Shown: one piece after another, positions 47,158 through 50,745 of the stretch | Layout of the letters: every line of letters begins with the position of its first letter | Numbering within the stretch: the stretch's first letter is position 1 | Made by a program: the position numbers and the translations under genes | Notes under the pieces: generated by a model | Database searches by the model: none | The model's input: only the letters and a program-made list of their open reading frames with translations | What the model was told of the DNA's origin: nothing | Origin: Sphingobacterium litopenaei | GTDB lineage: Bacteria; Bacteroidota; Bacteroidia; Sphingobacteriales; Sphingobacteriaceae | Direction: 5' to 3' | DNA: 50,745 bases | Assembly: GCF_014692495.1 (NCBI RefSeq) | Contig: NZ_JACOIJ010000026.1 | Coordinates: 1-50,745, forward strand

Positions 47158-47979
47158 ATGGGTATATTGGATCAATTTTCCTTAAAAGGGAAAGTTATCA
47201 TTATTACAGGAGGAACAGGAATACTCGGAGAATCTTTTGTAAAAGCATTGGCCGAAGCGGGTGCCAAAGTTGCTATTTTAGGCCGAAATCTAGAGAAGGC
47301 TATAGAACGTGTTCAATTGGTAGAATCCTTAGGTAGGGAAGGGCTTGCTATCCAAGCAGATGTACTGAAGGAAGAACAAATTATACGTGCCAAAGAGCAG
47401 ATTTTAGAAAAATGGGGTACAATAGATGGATTGGTTAATGCAGCTGGAGGCAATATGCCAAATGCTACTATCGGACCAGATAAAAATCTATTTGAGGTAG
47501 CAGTCACTGATACCTTAGCAGCTATCGAATTAAATTTAAATGGTACCATCATTCCTACACATATATTTGGCCAGGTCATAGCTGAAAAAGGTAAAGGTTC
47601 AATTATCAACATTGCTTCTCTGTCTTCGCATCAGGCTATTACACGTGTTTTGGGCTACACGGTAGCGAAAACAGGAATTGTAGGCTATACAAAATGGATG
47701 GCTACAGAGTTGTCTCTTCGTTATGGAGATGGAGTGCGCGTGAATGCTATTGCTCCAGGAGTTTTCTTAACTGAACAAAATAGAGCACTGGTTACTAATC
47801 CAGATGGATCATACACTGAGAGAGGACAAAAATTTATAAACAATACACCTTTTTCACGTCTAGGAAATCCTTCAGAATTAGAAGGAGCATTAGTATTTCT
47901 ATTGAGTGATGCGGCAAGTTTCGTGAATGGCGAAGTATTATATGTTGATGGTGGTTTTACAGCTTGGACTGGAGTATAA
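47158..47979 (+). CDS. SDR-family oxidoreductase, probable D-mannonate oxidoreductase
   Basis: 273 aa. Rossmann motif TGGTGILG (about 19-26), NAAGGN in the middle, and the catalytic Ser with YTVAK (the YxxxK pair) mark a classical short-chain dehydrogenase. The C-terminus VNGEVLYVDGGF is typical. The product is inferred from position: uxuA follows after 13 bp, and SDR enzymes beside uxuA usually interconvert D-fructuronate and D-mannonate, replacing the long-chain UxuB. Confidence 0.88.
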   Translation: MGILDQFSLKGKVIIITGGTGILGESFVKALAEAGAKVAILGRNLEKAIERVQLVESLGREGLAIQADVLKEEQIIRAKEQILEKWGTIDGLVNAAGGNMPNATIGPDKNLFEVAVTDTLAAIELNLNGTIIPTHIFGQVIAEKGKGSIINIASLSSHQAITRVLGYTVAKTGIVGYTKWMATELSLRYGDGVRVNAIAPGVFLTEQNRALVTNPDGSYTERGQKFINNTPFSRLGNPSELEGALVFLLSDAASFVNGEVLYVDGGFTAWTGV

Positions 47980-47992
47980 ACGTTAAATATAA

Positions 47993-49159
47993 ATGAGCAA
48001 ACAGAAATTAGAACAAACTTGGAGATGGTATGGGCCGAATGATTCGGTGAGTTTGTCAGACGTGAAACAAGCAGGTGCAACAGGAATCGTATCAGCTTTA
48101 CATTATATAGCACATGGCGAAATATGGCCAGTTGAAGATATTCTGGAAAGAAAAAATATTATTGAATCGGCAGGTTTAACTTGGTCTGTCGTTGAATCTG
48201 TTCCTGTACATGAAGCAATTAAAACAAGATCTGCGGATGCGGGTAAATATATTGAAAATTATAAGCAAACACTTCGAAATTTAGCTTCGTGCGGAATCAA
48301 AACAGTATGTTACAATTTTATGCCCGTATTGGATTGGACACGTACAGATTTGGAATATGAGATGATAGACGGCTCGAAGGCGTTATATTTTAACTGGTCA
48401 GATTTGGCCTTGTTTGATATCCATATTTTAAAACGTGAAGGTGCGGAGAAAGATTATAATGCAGAAATTTTAGCACAGGTAGAAGAGAAGCTAACTTCAC
48501 TTACTGACGCGGATTTGAAACTTTTGACGCAAAATATTTTGATGGGCATTCCTACAGAAAAGGAAATTCTATTAGAAGATTTGACTGCTAGCATTAATAT
48601 TTATAAAAATATTGGAACTGAAGGGCTAAAGGATAATCTGCTTTGGTTCTTGAGTGAGATAGCAGATACGTGTCAAGAAACTGGTATAAAGATGACTATT
48701 CATCCAGATGATCCGCCATTTCCTATTTTAGGATTGCCACGTGTGGTTTCTAACTACGATAATTATAAAGCTATTTTGGAAGGAGTTAACCAACCTTTCA
48801 ATGGATTTTGTTTCTGTACAGGATCTTTAGGGGCTAATCCAAATAATGATTTATTGTCCATTTTTGATCTTATCAAAGATAGAGTGTACTTCACGCATTT
48901 GCGGAACGTACAAATTGATGAATTAGGCAATTTTTATGAGGCAGACCATTTAGAGGGTAATGTGGATATGTACAAAATAATGAAATCTATTGTTGCTGAA
49001 AATCAAAAACGAGATACAGCAATTCCTTTCCGTCCTGATCATGGTCATCAAATGTTGGATGATTTGAATAAAGTGACAAATCCTGGTTATTCCGCTATAG
49101 GTAGATTAAGAGGTTTGGCAGAATTGCGAGGTTTGGAATTAGGTATCTTAGGAAGTTAA
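47993..49159 (+). CDS. uxuA: Mannonate dehydratase
   Basis: 388 aa. UxuA dehydrates D-mannonate to 2-keto-3-deoxygluconate, the substrate of the kinase encoded divergently. The N-terminus WRWYGPNDSVSLSDVKQAGA is characteristic. Metal-binding blocks are HPDDPPFPILG, FCTGSLG, FTHLRN and FRPDHGHQM. Length is normal. It lies between the SDR gene and the transporter gene. Confidence 0.97.
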   Translation: MSKQKLEQTWRWYGPNDSVSLSDVKQAGATGIVSALHYIAHGEIWPVEDILERKNIIESAGLTWSVVESVPVHEAIKTRSADAGKYIENYKQTLRNLASCGIKTVCYNFMPVLDWTRTDLEYEMIDGSKALYFNWSDLALFDIHILKREGAEKDYNAEILAQVEEKLTSLTDADLKLLTQNILMGIPTEKEILLEDLTASINIYKNIGTEGLKDNLLWFLSEIADTCQETGIKMTIHPDDPPFPILGLPRVVSNYDNYKAILEGVNQPFNGFCFCTGSLGANPNNDLLSIFDLIKDRVYFTHLRNVQIDELGNFYEADHLEGNVDMYKIMKSIVAENQKRDTAIPFRPDHGHQMLDDLNKVTNPGYSAIGRLRGLAELRGLELGILGS

Positions 49160-49201
49160 TTCAAGATAATATACGATAACAGAATTATATAAAATAAGAT
49201 T

Positions 49202-50563
49202 ATGGGGAATATTGGGAAATATAGGTGGACTATATGCGCCTTGCTTTTTTTTGCAACTACGATTAATTATCTAGATAGACAGGTTTTAAGTTTATTACAT
49301 CCAACTTTAGAAGAAGAGTTTGGATGGACTAAAACAGATTACGCTAATATTACAGCAGCTTTTCAGTTTTCTTATGCCATAGCTATGCTGTTTGCTGGTC
49401 GATTTATCGATAAGTTGGGAACTAAAAAAGGATTTGCTTGGGCCATTGTTATTTGGTCATTGGCAGCTATTTTACATGCTTATGCTGTTGAAGTTGGTGG
49501 ATTTTCAGCTACTATTCTAGGGGTATTAGGAATTACAGGATTATCCGTTTCTGTAATAGGTTTTATGGTATCTCGTGTATTATTAGGTTTTGGGGAGTCT
49601 GGAAACTTTCCAGCAGCCATCAAAACTACGGCAGAATATTTCCCTAAAAAAGAACGTGCCTTAGCGACAGGTATTTTCAATTCTGGTTCTAATATTGGTG
49701 CTATTTTAGCACCATTGACTGTGCCTTGGATGGCCGTAACCTGGGGCTGGCAATCGGCTTTCTGGGTTGTGGGTATTGTTGGATTCTTATGGTTGATTTT
49801 CTGGTTTATATTCTATGAAAAACCATCTAAGCAAAAACGTCTTTCTGCGGCTGAGTTAGAATATATTAATAGCGATACTTTATTACCGACAGAAGATGCT
49901 TCCGGTAATGAAATTAAATACAATATTCCTTGGTACAAATTGTTGAGCTTCAAACAGACTTGGGCCTTTGCTATTGGTAAGTTTATGACTGATGGAGTAT
50001 GGTGGTTTTTCTTATTCTGGTTGCCTTCTTTCTTAAAAGATCAATATGCGATGACAGGAACGCAAATCATGCTTCCTTTGGCTGTATTGTATAGTATGAC
50101 AATGGTTGGAAGTATAGGTGGAGGTTGGTTTCCAATGTACTTTATCAATAAAGGTTATAATGCTTACGATGGGCGTATGAAAGCCATGTTAATTATAGCA
50201 TTATTCCCATTAGTAGTATTATTGGCTCAGCCATTCGGTGATATTTCTTATTGGGTTCCTGTTTTATTGATAGGAGTAGGTGCTTCTGCACATCAAGCAT
50301 GGTCTGCAAATATCTTTTCTACAGTATCGGATATGTTCCCAAAAACTACGGTTGCATCTGTTACAGGAATTGGCGGTATGGCTGGAGGTATCGGAGGTGT
50401 GGTGATGTCAAAATTAGGTGGATTTCTTTTTGATAAATATGACGCTTTGGGTAATATTGACACAGGATACACTATTATGTTTAGTATTTGTGCCGTAGCC
50501 TATATAGTGGCATGGTTCATTATGAAATCTTTAGTTCCTAAAATGAAACTTGTAGAAGTTTAA
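49202..50563 (+). CDS. MFS hexuronate transporter (ACS family, ExuT-like)
   Basis: 453 aa with about 12 hydrophobic helices. ATTINYLDRQVLSLLHPTL near the N-terminus, FAGRFIDKLGTKKG in loop 2-3 and GESGNFPAAIKTTAEYFPKK are hallmarks of the anion:cation symporter family that includes ExuT. Clustering with uxuA supports uptake of glucuronate or galacturonate, though the exact sugar is inferred. It is the last gene of the operon, followed by a 20-bp hairpin terminator. Confidence 0.92.
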   Translation: MGNIGKYRWTICALLFFATTINYLDRQVLSLLHPTLEEEFGWTKTDYANITAAFQFSYAIAMLFAGRFIDKLGTKKGFAWAIVIWSLAAILHAYAVEVGGFSATILGVLGITGLSVSVIGFMVSRVLLGFGESGNFPAAIKTTAEYFPKKERALATGIFNSGSNIGAILAPLTVPWMAVTWGWQSAFWVVGIVGFLWLIFWFIFYEKPSKQKRLSAAELEYINSDTLLPTEDASGNEIKYNIPWYKLLSFKQTWAFAIGKFMTDGVWWFFLFWLPSFLKDQYAMTGTQIMLPLAVLYSMTMVGSIGGGWFPMYFINKGYNAYDGRMKAMLIIALFPLVVLLAQPFGDISYWVPVLLIGVGASAHQAWSANIFSTVSDMFPKTTVASVTGIGGMAGGIGGVVMSKLGGFLFDKYDALGNIDTGYTIMFSICAVAYIVAWFIMKSLVPKMKLVEV

Positions 50564-50580
50564 CAAATCAATAATAAGAT

Positions 50581-50622
50581 AAAAGTAAAAAGCTCGTTTT
50601 TTAAAACGAGCTTTTTACTTTT
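50581..50622. terminator. Terminator after the hexuronate transporter; target of the intron
   Basis: Perfect 20-bp stem (50581-50600 with 50603-50622) and a TT loop. The group IIC intron begins at 50625, 2 bp after the stem. Confidence 0.9.
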
Positions 50623-50624
50623 AT

Positions 50625-50745
50625 GTGCGCCCGGCATGGGCGTGAACTCTAGGGTGTAAGTCCCGAACGTGCCTTGATAGTGGGAAACGTTAACTTAAGG
50701 CAAGGGTGTCCTTCGCGAGGGGGAATCTGAAGGAAGCCGGCGGTA
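50625..50745 (+). mobile_element. Group IIC intron, 5' end (domain I), partial
   Basis: It starts GTGCGCCCGGCATGGGCG after the exon end TTTAT. It keeps AGGGTGTAAGTCCCGAA, GGCAAGGGTGTCC and GGAATCTGAAGGAAG, which match the 5' end of class C introns as remembered from the Oceanobacillus intron. The rest, including the reverse transcriptase, is beyond the window. Confidence 0.9.

Overview
The window reads as chromosomal DNA of a Bacteroidota species, most likely Sphingobacteriaceae (Sphingobacterium/Pedobacter-like). The evidence is AT-rich sequence, many promoters of the Bacteroidota type (-7 element TAnnTTTG, often with TTG/TTTG about 18-21 bp upstream), few Shine-Dalgarno sites, BshA of bacillithiol synthesis, OMP beta-barrel proteins with a carboxypeptidase-regulatory N-domain, and a BlaI/M56-TonB pair. 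No database search was run; product names rest on recognised motifs and remembered family sequences.

Both ends lie inside group IIC (bacterial class C) intron sequence in the same orientation. Positions 1-126 hold domains V and VI of one copy, and 50625-50745 hold the 5' end of another. The window is therefore probably one draft contig that stopped at a dispersed repeat. The right-hand intron sits 2 bp after a perfect 20-bp terminator hairpin, the usual target of this class.

Layout. 271-5318 (+): membrane zinc peptidase, ffh, then nuoA-nuoB-purK-purE. 5348-9473 (-): a Tat-lipoprotein sugar isomerase-like protein, a small membrane protein, frr, pyrH and bshA. 9557-9964 (+): arfB. 10088-12876 (+): a decayed two-gene operon for a family 2A encapsulin (SrpI type) and its cysteine desulfurase cargo. 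It carries two in-frame stops and one -1 frameshift. 13050-16339 (+): BlaI-type repressor, M56 peptidase with TonB-like repeats, and a lipoprotein, behind two operator-like dyads. 16369-19056 (-): outer-membrane beta-barrel protein. 19216-22139 (-): M28 peptidase, rpiB, tatC. 22214-26991 (-): the yceD-rpmF-plsX-fabH-accB-accC lipid operon with two internal terminator-like hairpins. 27058-31468: queH, a beta-propeller-like lipoprotein, a SirB1-type protein, a methyltransferase remnant and a BamA-like barrel.

31822-45269 (+): tRNA-Thr, Tyr, Gly, Thr, tuf, tRNA-Trp, secE, nusG, rplK, rplA, rplJ, rplL, rpoB and rpoC, the classic translation/transcription block. 45343-50563: a divergent hexuronate cluster, with eda and kdgK on the minus strand and an SDR mannonate oxidoreductase, uxuA and a hexuronate transporter on the plus strand. 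Together these would take up hexuronate, reduce fructuronate to mannonate, dehydrate it to KDG, phosphorylate KDG and cleave KDPG. Genes for the uronate isomerase were not seen.

The most notable content is the broken encapsulin/desulfurase operon, the flanking class C introns, an internally deleted methyltransferase, the M56-TonB protein with duplicated domains, and terminator-like hairpins placed inside essential operons.
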